Source of the DNA: Cyathus striatus
Lineage: Eukaryota; Basidiomycota; Agaricomycetes; Agaricales; Nidulariaceae
Assembly: GCA_025738555.1 (NCBI GenBank)
Contig: JAOVFP010000008.1
Coordinates: forward strand, 930,001-994,000
Direction: 5' to 3'
DNA: 64,000 nucleotides
Shown: positions 35,046-45,157 of the stretch, in pieces
Layout of the letters: each line of letters begins with the position of its first letter
Numbering within the stretch: position 1 is the first letter of the stretch
The notes under the pieces: generated by a model
The model's input: the letters and a program-made list of their open reading frames with translations, nothing else
The model's database searches: none
Told to the model about the DNA's origin: nothing
Translations under genes and position numbers: made by a program

Positions 35046-38000
35046 AGCCATCTTGTCTGTGTGAGTTATCATTTGTAGTAGATATTGGTGATTGGCTTAT
35101 ATATAACTTTATATATGATTATTACTGCTGGTAGACCTAACAAAATCTTCAATTCAGTAGACCAATGCAATAGGTAGTTGACATACTTGGTACACTTTTG
35201 ATGAACCACGAAGGACCTACTGTGGACAACGAGGACAGCTGTATGCTCGACAATTGCCGGGGAGAAAGTCAGGCCTGTGTCCTGTGGTCGAAGTTTGAAA
35301 AGTCTGTTGACTGGAATGGCTGTACAACCACACTTGTCTCTTCTCACCTCCTCCCCATCCCACACCAACATCCTCTCCCCAGTCCTGCATTACTTCAATT
35401 CTACCACTAATTTTATTCTTGATTCATATCTGACGTCTGAGGCATCTTTGCTTTTGTAAGATGCCTGGAACTCATCTTTTACCCCCAAATCTCTTCAAGC
35501 TCTTCACTCCCTGTCCTCCCCTCCTGTATGCCTGTCCAGTTGACAGGGCTATTGACTGTGTCCATAAAAAGGATGTTTCCAGCATTGCACAGTTGCTCCA
35601 GCAGCTCAAGGATGCCAACACTGAGTCCATCATTTCTGCTGGTCAAGCAGACACTATGGAGGAAGGTGAAGAACCTGTATACACCTATGCCGAGGAAACA
35701 AAATGACAGATTCGAAGAGAAGAACGGAAAGCAAAGAAGGTTTACAAGTTTAAGATTGCAAAGCACAGCAAGATAAAGATGAAGGGAAGGACAGGGAGAA
35801 TAAGAGCGATAGCTCTTCTAATGATGCTGATAAGAAGGAGAAAAGTCAACTGAGCTAGCTGAGTTGAGGACTGAGTATGGGTTGGCATGGATTATGTATA
35901 TGTGCTTTGGGAGGTGCACGGAGGGGGTTAAGAGTTCTCAGGTGATTTTTGGAAAGGCGAGGAAGGATAAGTGGACACCTTAGGAGGTTTATGAAGCTGC
36001 TGGTTTGTTTTTTCTCTTTTACTTTCTGTGTCAATGATGTTGACGATGTTGTGTAACAGTGCTCATGGAGTACCATTGTTCGGACGATAAGCAGGTTGTG
36101 AGTAGAATCTTTGAGAAGGGGATGGATTTCTATGTGGATGATGGGAGACCTGCATTGCCTAGGCCTATGCCATAACTGCCTGCAATGGACTTTCACATTC
36201 CCCTCCATGGGCAGGATTGAGCATTGCTCCTCCAAGTCTGACAGAACCTATGAGCAGTTCCATTCTTGACATTTCCCAAAGTTCTAAGCCAATCCATTCT
36301 TCCAAGATATTCATTAAAGACTACTATTTTACAACTTTTTAACTAGATATTTATATACTATATATTTCATTCAATTTCAGCAAGCACTAACAATATGTTA
36401 GGTAGAAAAAACACAACATATACAAAAACTTACGGGCAATGTATGTTGTACCAGTCCACAGCCCGGCAACTTCTCTGCATCCTTCCAGTGCACACAATGA
36501 ATTGTACCATCTATTATGAAGACTGGTCAGTGTTAATTGGTTTGCATTGACTCAAGACTTACTTCAACTTCCTTAATTTTTAGCCCATTTGCCCTCCTCT
36601 TATCATTGTCCTTCCCTTGATGATGAATGTCCAACAGCCTAGCTGCTCTCCAATGCCTCCCTGGGCCGCCCCAGTGCACCATAACACATTCACCAACCTA
36701 ACATGATCTTGCTGTCTAGAAAAAAAGAAATTGAATAGAAAGGTATGCACATTATAAAATTTGGCCTGCTTCTTATAGCAGATGAAAGTTGGTTCTATGG
36801 GCATATTTAACAATCACCTGCAAACATTATTTTGAGAAACTAACTGAAATAACAACAACCTACCTTAGTTTTAGATGAATAGATGCTTGGTATGACAAGT
36901 AGGACAATGGTGGGACTCGAGAAGGGTTCTAAAGCTTATTTCAACCGATTCCTGCCACTACCCCACCTACTTTCCAAATCAGCGACAACATTTGGCGGCA
37001 TTCCCTTCTGCTGCCACCAATGCCTCTTCCTCGTCGGCCAGTCTCCTACCTCAAAGTCCCCACCTCAATGTGTTTCCTTCTACCACCACCACCGCCTCTT
37101 AGTCACACCTTGAAGACTGCCACAGCCTCCTTTTTGCAAACTGCTACCACTGCCTCCCTTCTCCCTCCTCACCTTTTCCTCTCCTCCTCTCGTCGCGTTG
37201 CAATGGCAGTCCCCACAAGCACACTTCTTAGGCCTCCTCCTTGTGTCTGCTACCTCACTGCCCCCCATCTCTACACATATTAATGTCGCCCACCTCTACG
37301 CGTCTCAACATCTGTTAGCTCATTAATTCATCACCTCCCTTCCCCCACTTTATTCCTATACCTTCCCTCCTCTCTCCTCAAGGACTCACAGGCTTCATGC
37401 TTCTTACTTCAACTACATAGCTTCTTTATTCCCATCCCAACTCTTCCTTCCTCCTTTCCCATCGTCTAAGCTTGCTCACACCTTCCAACAGAACACCCTC
37501 CAGACACATATTATCGAACCAAATGGGGGACACCAAGAACCAAGCTGCAGGTCTTCTACTACTAGTATACCACTGGCATAGACAGTCTTTCTAGGAACTG
37601 TTTCATACATGCATGACGAATTGGTATGAGCATAACTGCAAGGGCTGGGGTGGGTGCTGTCGATGAGAGGAAAGGCAAGATGAACATGCTGGGTATGGAT
37701 GGGGCAATGACAAATCATGTAAGCATACCTTGTCTCATCTTCTTTCTCCACCTTTGTCCCCACCTTCCACCATCTTCTCTTCATCCTCAAGCATTCATCT
37801 CCTTGTTCTTTTCTCCTTCCCCTTTCCCCTTTCGTAACATTCTAATGCCCTCTACAGCTCACTCCCCACAACCTTCCCATTGATTTCAAGCATGCTCACT
37901 GTGTTGCGTAGATATGTTGACTTCAACATCATGTATGAGAATAACCAGCAGGACTCCAGGATTTGTATCAAATGGGGAGGGATGGTGAGTTGTCCTTCCT

Positions 38001-39329
38001 CCGTTCTCCTTCATCCACCCCTTACATTCACATACTAACTAAAGCTCTCCCCAGCTTGTTTTCTGGTTGTGCAGGGTACTATTAGGCTTGTTGACTTTGA
38101 CATCAAAATGAGGCATGGGACTATTAGGATTCATATCGGATAAGGATGTAGAGTAAGTTTCTCTTCCCCATTTCCACCCTCCTCTCTCCACCCTTTTTGT
38201 TCACGTACTAAGAACACCCTCTCCAGTCCACACACCATGAATCTACTCATCGATCTCATGCTGTACAGTTGACATGATGCAGCCATCAAGAGATCCAAGG
38301 CAGACATTCAGATTCGTATGGAAGGCTGGGAGGAAGGGACTATGAGGGAGAAACAAGCATGAGTTGTTCTTTGTGTCTCTTGCACTGGGAGTACAGATGG
38401 AGAGGGTGTTGGGTGGTGGCACGATACCAGCACAGAGTATGTGGACGAATAGCCCTTCTTCATCTCTCTGTTCTTCTCTGTTCTTTCCTCCTTTCCCTTT
38501 CATTCACATACTTATGCCTCTCCAGCCCGCAACAGCCAGGGGAATGCCAACGACTGGTTTGTGTCGGAAGACCCCACTCCAGCTCCTCTCGATGAAGAAC
38601 CCACCCATTGACCTCACCTCTGCAAGCTCGTTGTTCAGAGTATTCTTGTCAGAATCAACATTGATAGAGGCATGGGATGCAGCTTGAAGGAGATATCTGC
38701 CTCTGTCGTCGCCCACCTTACATGTTTCAATGTCCCCACCTTTATGCATATCAATGTCCCCCATCTCTAATGTCCCCCACCTTACACGTATCAATGTCCC
38801 CCACCTCTATGCATATTAATGTCCCCCACCCTCATGTGTCTCAATGTCCCCCACCTCTGTCATCCCCCACTTTACGTGTCTCAATGTACCCCGCCTCTGT
38901 TGTCCCAGACCTTACGTGTCTCAACGTCCCCACCTCTATGCATCTCAATGTCCCCCACCTCTATCCCCTGCCTCTGTGTTCCCTTCTGCCACCTCCAACA
39001 ACTCTTCCACATCAGCCTGTCCCCTACCTCAATGCTCCCTTCTGTCACCACCCACCTTCTCCCACCAGCCACATTCACCTCACCGCATAGTTGTGACTCC
39101 TCTCTCCCACTAGAACCCCACATGGTTCTACCTTCTACCTCTACACCATGTAGAGCCTCTCCCCTCACGACGACTCCATTCATATTCATGTACTTCAACC
39201 ATTAATTTATCTACTAAATCTATCTTAATGTATGTTTATTATCTTCTAAGTAGTAAATTATAACCCCTCCTACGCCTCATCCTTCGACTTCGACCACAGC
39301 TACACACTAGCACACACCTCACACTCTGC
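35046..39329. other. Block between GTTGCC arrays, mostly CT-rich, no known gene
   Basis: Over 4 kb without a recognised family. The plus-strand frame 35461-35706 (AIDCVHKKDVSSIAQLLQQL .. MEEGEEPVYTYAEET) looks protein-like and continues after one frameshift as a Lys-rich tail (about 35700-35800); it could be an accessory protein of the element or an unrelated decayed gene. From 36900 on the plus strand is very rich in pyrimidines (cctcctcc, ccccacct), giving many chance frames. Intron-like pieces exist but I could not assemble a gene. Confidence 0.4.
38700..38985 (+). repeat. Tandem tcaatgtcccccacctctatg units
   Basis: About ten units of roughly 26-33 bp of the type cacctctatgcatctcaatgtcccc. 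It is a minisatellite inside the CT-rich block; frames over it (MSPTSVIPHF-type) are artefacts. Confidence 0.85.
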
Positions 39330-39455
39330 AATGTTGCCCGGCATTGTCTGGCATTGCAGTGATGTTGCATGACGTTGCCATGTGAGAATTGACGTTGCCG
39401 CAAGATAAGTTACTGGCAATGTCATGGCAACGTCAAAATCTGGGCAACATCAAAG
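39330..39455 (-). repeat. GTTGCC array, right border (inverted)
   Basis: Words such as gacgttgcc, ggcaatgtc and ggcaacgtc, mainly in the orientation opposite to 34820-35045. It touches the stop codon of the gene at 39457-40786, so the array or its element probably cut off the end of that gene. Confidence 0.75.
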
Positions 39456-39456
39456 A

Positions 39457-40786
39457 CTAGTAGCCCTGTTCAGCCACTCTGGATTGCGATGATATAAACC
39501 AAGAGTTGTTAACTGCCAAGCTTGAAGTTGATTTATCTCCATCATCTGGCCTAATATAAGAATCTTCATAATATATGCCAGATACCAGATATGTATCTTT
39601 TGGTTTAACCAATACTACAACTGCAGTCAGGTAGTACATATCGTGTTCAATGGAAATATGGTGAAATTTGAACTCTCTAAACTCAATGGTTACCTTGCCC
39701 ATACCATGTGTAGATTGAACCTGTTTTCAGCCCATCAGGAAAACCATATTACTGAGGTTCTGCCTTCTTTGAATTATTTAATGAATACTTACAAGTTCCG
39801 GGTATGCGAAAGCCACACTCATAGTTGTAATTTGACCATAATATATTTCAATGTTTTGTGTCTTTAAGTCTTGCACTGGGTGTTCGGCTGAAACACTGAA
39901 GGACACTGTGGGGCATGTTTTAAGTCCTCTAGCTTTGTCATCTTCATTCCCTCCTGATTGACAACCTTTTTCTCCTGGGTTTTCACTTCCACCTAGACTC
40001 AATAGAGAGTCAAGACCCACATCTGGACTAATACTTGCTCCAGAAATTTCTCCTCTGTTATCTTTTGGCCTGAGAGTAATCATGATGGGCCAGTGTGACA
40101 CAATGGTAGAATGCCAATCATTTTGGCAAATGTCATGGGAGTTGGAAATAGGTATCTGTATCAGCCTAGAATCACCATTGTACACTGACCCATGGAACGG
40201 GAAAAATATCTTTCTAAGTGAATCCAATAATGAGGAGACATCCTTGCTACCATCTATCAATTCATAAATGCGAATATTTATCTCTTCCAAATGCTGTCTT
40301 TTACTGAGATAATCCTCATTAAATCCGGCACAGATTATGTAAGATTTAATTTTGAACTCTGTGAGTGTCAACCTTATGCTATGTTCATGCTCCCTTGCAT
40401 GTGCAAGTGCGCGCTCTGCAAAAAAGATGGACTTAAAATCGGCCATTTCCTTTCTATAGGTCACTAATTCTGTGCAGTTTAAGCTATTAGTTGACTATTG
40501 CAACTTATGTTTAGTAGAATGTATACTTATGTTCTCCTTGATAAAATTCAGAAACATCTTCACCTGTATCTTGAGCTCCATCAAAACCGCGTGAATGCCC
40601 CGAAGTGTTACTCGAGATATCTTTATACTTGTTCTCAGAGTAGACATAATCTTTTTTTAGGGATTTAGGAGTAACCACTGAATGAAAGTGGGCACCGCCT
40701 TCCTTTAGCTCTGATGCTAACGGGGGTTGAAAGGTGGTTCCTGCAGGTTTGAAGCCGGTTAACTTGGGAGAATTTAAAAAAGGCAT
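39457..40786 (-). CDS. Orphan protein, three exons, 394 aa, C-terminus doubtful
   Basis: Exons 40786-40527, 39793-40453 and 39457-39720 (minus strand) join in phase across GT..AG introns of 73 and 72 bp, giving 394 codons without a stop. The start MPFLNSPKLTGFKPAG is the first ATG after a stop. Residues 1-85 are polar and Ser/Gly-rich; the middle has a charged helical part (FFAERALAHAREHEHSIRLT) and LEEINIRIYELIDGSKDVSS; the last exon is beta-like (KVTIEFREFKFHHISIEHDM). I recognise no domain. The stop codon lies right at the start of the GTTGCC array, so the original C-terminus may have been longer. Ordinary CpG content and intact splice sites suggest a host gene. Confidence 0.6.
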
Positions 40787-41438
40787 CGTAAATTTTTGCA
40801 GTAGGTGAAAGCGTGGACTGGAATTGGATGATGATGATGGGTGTTGTACAATCAAGAACTCCACCAAGCATAACACATATATATACAAACGTCAACTAAA
40901 ATTAGACACCACATGCACAAACTATGCTTGCTATCGCTCTCCACTCGTGACTGGTTGACCAGTTGACCAGACACTATCATCGCACCTAACTTATTAATAG
41001 CTGCATGTAGCCTTAAACACCGGAGTCTGGATGATTTCCCGCAGCGTTTAGATAATAGAAACCTATCAAAAATTTAAATTCCGCCTTAAGCGAGATTGGT
41101 TGTGACGCCGTTGTCCAAATCGGCTCTTGAGTGACTTTGACAGCTGATCGAGAAACCATGGACTCTTCCCAGATGATAATCTGGAAGAGGCGGCCTCTTC
41201 ACCCTTCTAGTTCTAAACACCCTTGCCCGCCGCATTCGACGATGACCACCAGTAAAACATCCACCTAACTATATTCAAGTTCATATATTCCATTATGTCA
41301 CAATCATGAAAACTTCAGCAAGCCAATAAAAGGCGCCCATTCATCAATACGCAGCCTGTCATCATCTCCATGAACCTTACCTTCACCATCCCCTAGCTCC
41401 ACCAGCGACGAGGGCCTATAGCGGTTCCAAGTCCAACC
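40787..41438. other. Intergenic
   Basis: The divergent spacer between the orphan gene (minus) and the M28 remnant (plus). It is CpG-normal in the right half. A 20-bp-scale similarity between about 41260-41300 and 43345-43385 marks the start of the duplicated M28 region. No other feature seen. Confidence 0.4.
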
Positions 41439-42350
41439 ATGCCAGGTATCCCACCCACCTGGACCACCCCATTCCTCCTCATCATATACACCCTCATCGC
41501 CACCGCACTATGAACCCAAACCACCCTACCAAAACCCCCAGAAGACCCATCCTCCACAACAAGCCTGAACTTCACCCAAGCCCACATGGATGTACACACC
41601 ATCACCACCCTTCCACGCCCGTACAACTCGTCCACAAATGATAAAGTACAAGCGTACCTCAACCGAGTGTGTAATCTGACTATGGGGTATGTGCATATCG
41701 AGGTAGATGTCAATCTCAGCTCGACTGCTGTGTTCGTTAATGCCAAGGAGGTGTCAGCTTCGAAGGGAATAATGTCCTGGTTAAAGTGGATGGTACGGAG
41801 CCTGATAAAGGTGGGGTATTGTTGTACGTTCTCTCTCTCTATCCCAAATCTACTTTGTTCAGTACTGAAGATAACAGTTCTGCGCACTTCGACTCAGTAT
41901 CCACCGCCCCAGGCGTAACAGACAACGCAATCGCTGTAGCCTCCCTCCTTTCATTAGTAGAGTACCTTACAACGCACCGCGTCAAGCGTACTGCAATATT
42001 CAACTTTAACAATGGAGAAGAAGATGGATTGAACAGGGCCCATGCGTGCATTGCGATATCTCTTCTCCTCTCTCTGAGTCTTTATCCTCCAACTTATGAA
42101 CTATGTAGATTCCTAGAACATCCCTGGTCCAAAATCACACACAACTTCCTCAACCTCGAAGGGGCCAGTGCAGGCAGGTACGTTTCACCTCCCCCTCCCC
42201 CTCCCTCTTCACCCAGTTGCGAACCAAAACACAGTCAACCACTCCTCTTCCGCTCAACATCCCTGTCACCCATCCAAAACTACATCTCCACATCTCCACA
42301 CGGGACCGTAATCTCAGCAGACGCCGTCCTCCACGGTGTGGTCTGTAGGT
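41439..42350 (+). pseudogene. M28 vacuolar membrane peptidase fragment (PFF1-like)
   Basis: N-terminal hydrophobic anchor (PGIPPTWTTPFLLIIYTLIA) is followed by a TGA after ATAL, then a region with PRPYNSSTNDKVQAYLNRV and VSFEGNNVLVKVDGTEPDKG. The metal-site blocks are SAHFDSVSTAPGVTDNAIAV (His, Asp) and AIFNFNNGEEDGLN (Glu-Glu), then FLEHPWSKITHNFLNLEGAS and SPHGTVISADAV. Splice sites are readable: 41825-41875 region, 42049-42111 and 42178-42236. This is the luminal M28 peptidase part of the fungal vacuolar membrane protease; the multi-spanning C-terminal half is missing. After HGVV the sequence changes abruptly into an aspartic peptidase. Confidence 0.85.
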
Positions 42351-42365
42351 GTCCACGGCTGCTAG

Positions 42366-42880
42366 CATACCACTAGCTTGCAGCACAAATGTAGAGGTCA
42401 CACTATCGTTTGGTAGCAAATCCTGGCCTATCAATATTGCGGATATGAACTTTGGTCCTGTCGAGACAGGAAGCTCACAATGCCTCGGAGGAATCTTCGA
42501 CTTCTCTCAAGGATCTAGCATTCAAAACGGACAGAGGAACCCAGGCTGGGTCGTCGGGGATACTTTCTTGGTACATTTTATCTCAGACTTTTCTCGTATT
42601 TCTTCTCTGATGTCACTGTTGTTACAACAGAAAAACATTTACTCTGTGTTCCGTGCGAACCCAGCATCCGTTGGATTTGCACAGTTATCTGACTTGGCAA
42701 TTAGATCAGGTAGGAGATCCTTCTTATTTCACAAGTTGGGAAGAGTGAAATTACTCATATATACTTCTCAATAGTGTATCCTCAGCATCAACATCTAAAA
42801 CCTCATCATCTTCCCAGAGTTCTGCATCTGTTTCATTTCTAGCAGCAGTTCTCATGACAGCCATAATCAACATGCTGTAA
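42366..42880 (+). pseudogene. Pepsin-like aspartic peptidase, C-terminal exons with GPI-type tail
   Basis: The exon reads STNVEVTLSFGSKSWPINIA, CLGGIFDFSQGSSIQ and NPGWVVGDTFL (up to 42570), then after an intron (42571-42630) KNIYSVFRANPASVGFAQLS (42631-42709), then after a second intron (42710-42785) a Ser/Thr-rich stretch and a hydrophobic end (SVSFLAAVLMTAIINML, stop 42878-42880). VGDTFL..YSVF and VGFAQL are typical of the C-lobe of A1 peptidases; the tail fits a GPI-anchor signal. Both catalytic Asp motifs are missing. All splice phases agree, so this part was functional recently. Confidence 0.85.
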
Positions 42881-43895
42881 TGCTGTTATATCAATGAAAG
42901 TTGTACCATTTACTCATGCTAGATACAAGAGATTGCTTTGGATTTGTAGGAGGACTGTCTACAACATAATATATTATCTCTGAGGTAGCACATAGTATAT
43001 TCTCTTACTTTTCACACCAGTGACCAGACCCAGTCACCCTAAAGGACAGTATGCTAATGTTCATTGTGCATCCAAATGCAAATGCTTTTAAGATAACATA
43101 GCTTTAATATATTTTCTGGAGGTAGAAAGTAAGTCATATGTGCATAGGCATTTAAGTACTAACTGGCAGTGTTAATCACAGACAAAAGTACGTCTTCGTT
43201 TGACATCAGAATCCACCTGTTTACAGTTGTTTAAATCTAAAGCCATCACCTAATTAAGCCTATCGTTGTCATTGCTCGACACTGAGCATCACTCTTGCTC
43301 ACCATGATCAACGATGGCCATCACCATAACACTCAGCCAAATTTATTCAACTTCATATCTTCTATTATGTACACCATAATTGCACTTGAACGAATACGGA
43401 ATCTGACTGATGGGTACACGCACAATCACACCACGATGGATAATGACTTCCAAAGGTCAACTGCTGCGTAGGCTAGTGGCAAGCAGTTCAGCGCTCTTTA
43501 ACTCGGTACCGTACTGTGTACCACGTGAGAGCTCGATGTACAGTGATATTCAACTTCATCAATGGAGTGGAAGATGGATTGAACAAAATAATATTACCAT
43601 CCTTACTTCTATTATGCACTACCAACTGATGCTTTACACATACAAGTGTGGCTCACCTATTGTCCACCAGATCCTCTTTCTTTGGGTGCTATTTTGGCCC
43701 CTCGGAGATAAATACTAAATATACAGGTACGAAACTGTTGATAAAGATGATGTGGGCTTCACCCTGTATAAAGATCTGTTTTCTGCAGTGCAGCTTTATG
43801 AAATTCTGTGGTAGTTATCTATAAATTATTTTCGCATGGCACAACCTGTGCAGCTGAAGATTAAATGATCATGACGTACAATAATAATGGTCAGC
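42881..43895. other. Intergenic apart from the M28 remnant
   Basis: Besides the remnant at 43300-43600 I see no gene. A 102-codon frame at 43410-43718 overlaps the remnant and is not conserved. Confidence 0.4.
43300..43600 (+). pseudogene. Second, strongly decayed M28 remnant
   Basis: Short similarities repeat the order of the M28 region: tattcaacttcatat..ttattatgt (43345 versus 41275) and ttcaactt..aatgga..gaagatggattgaaca (43549 versus 42000), which corresponds to the FNFNNGEEDGLN block and would now read FNFINGVEDGLN. Between them most codons are lost. I read it as an old partial duplication. Confidence 0.5.
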
Positions 43896-43899
43896 ACAA

Positions 43900-44940
43900 T
43901 GGATATATTATGGAAAGCCGGACAACCATGCTCGACCATGTCAAAATCTTTGAGCTCCGACCTTCGGTGCTTTGGCAGCTCGCTTAGATATTCACTTAGG
44001 GCGCTTGCTGTTCGGACTAGGTTTTCGGTTAACAGCTTAATCGGAATGTACATATATCTAAGTGCTAATGTAAAACATTAGAATGGACTGCCACAGAACA
44101 TAGGTCTTTTGTCATTATGATATGTTATTAATTCAAAAATTACTTGGGATAAAAGAAGAATTAAGTCTCTGATTCAATCACAATAAGTGTAAGCAAAAAT
44201 ACAATTCCTTAGTTTCAAATCTATGTATTCATTTGTCCCTGCAACATTTTTAACAGTGCTCTGAATTGACACTGATCTGAAGCTACAACACTGGGTTACA
44301 TATTTGCAGGTGGTGAATGACTACTAAGAACGACAATTTAGGCAGAGTATAAACAAATACAAATAAAAACAACGAAAGAGCGAACACATTGTGCAATAAG
44401 TGATAATGGACTCATATGTAAGCTTAACTAATAGTCTATATATGTAGTAAGATAGGATACATTTAATTAAGTGTAACATTTATGCTATTGTCAGGTTGTA
44501 CATAATTTAAAATGGTGAATGACTACTGAGGACGACATTTTAGGTAGAGTATAAACAAATACAAATAAAAACAACGACAGAGCGAACATTGTGCAATAAG
44601 TGATAATGGCCTCATATGTAAGCTTAACTAATAGTCTATAGATGTAGTAAGATAGGATACATTTAATTAGGAGCAACATTTATGCTATTGCCAGGTTGTA
44701 CATAATTTAAAATGGTGAATGACTACTGAGGACGACATTTTAGGTAGAGTATAAACAAATACAAATAAAAACAATGACAGAGCGAACATTGTGCAATAAG
44801 TGATAATGGACTCATATGTAAGCTTAACTGATAGTCTATAGATGTAGTAAGATAGGATACATTTAAGTAAGAGCAACATTTATGCTATTGCCAGGTTGTA
44901 CATAATTTAAAATGGTGAATGATGACTGAGGACAACAATT
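43900..44940. repeat. Left inverted repeat with ~200-bp tandem units
   Basis: Outer ~410 bp unique to the repeat, then units beginning aatggtgaatgactactgag at about 44312, 44511, 44711 and 44911 (period about 194-200 bp). Each unit contains gtataaacaaatacaaataa and taagataggatacatttaa. Frames of 62-64 codons on the minus strand are just translations of the unit. Confidence 0.92.
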
Positions 44941-45157
44941 TCAGTGTACATATGTAAAACATTAGAATTAGAATGGCCTATGATGCCATATAAATTTATG
45001 AATATAGGCAATGCAGAATAGTTCAAATTATGATCTGAGAAATTGATTAACAAAATGAGATACTGTAAATTAGTTTCACAAAAGCAATAGGCATTGTATT
45101 ACAGTGTGATCCTAGTTGTATCTATTCGTCCATGTGTTACCTTAACAAGAACCAGAA
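44941..45157. other. Spacer after left arm
   Basis: No gene recognised. It repeats a little of the outer arm (gtacatatgtaaaacattagaat at about 44946-44968 resembles 44050-44075). Confidence 0.4.

Noticed and set aside
44491..44879. Repeated 62-64 codon frames with a membrane-like pattern in the inverted repeats
   Set aside because: They follow the ~200-bp tandem unit exactly, lack a promoter or introns and are explained by AT-rich sequence.
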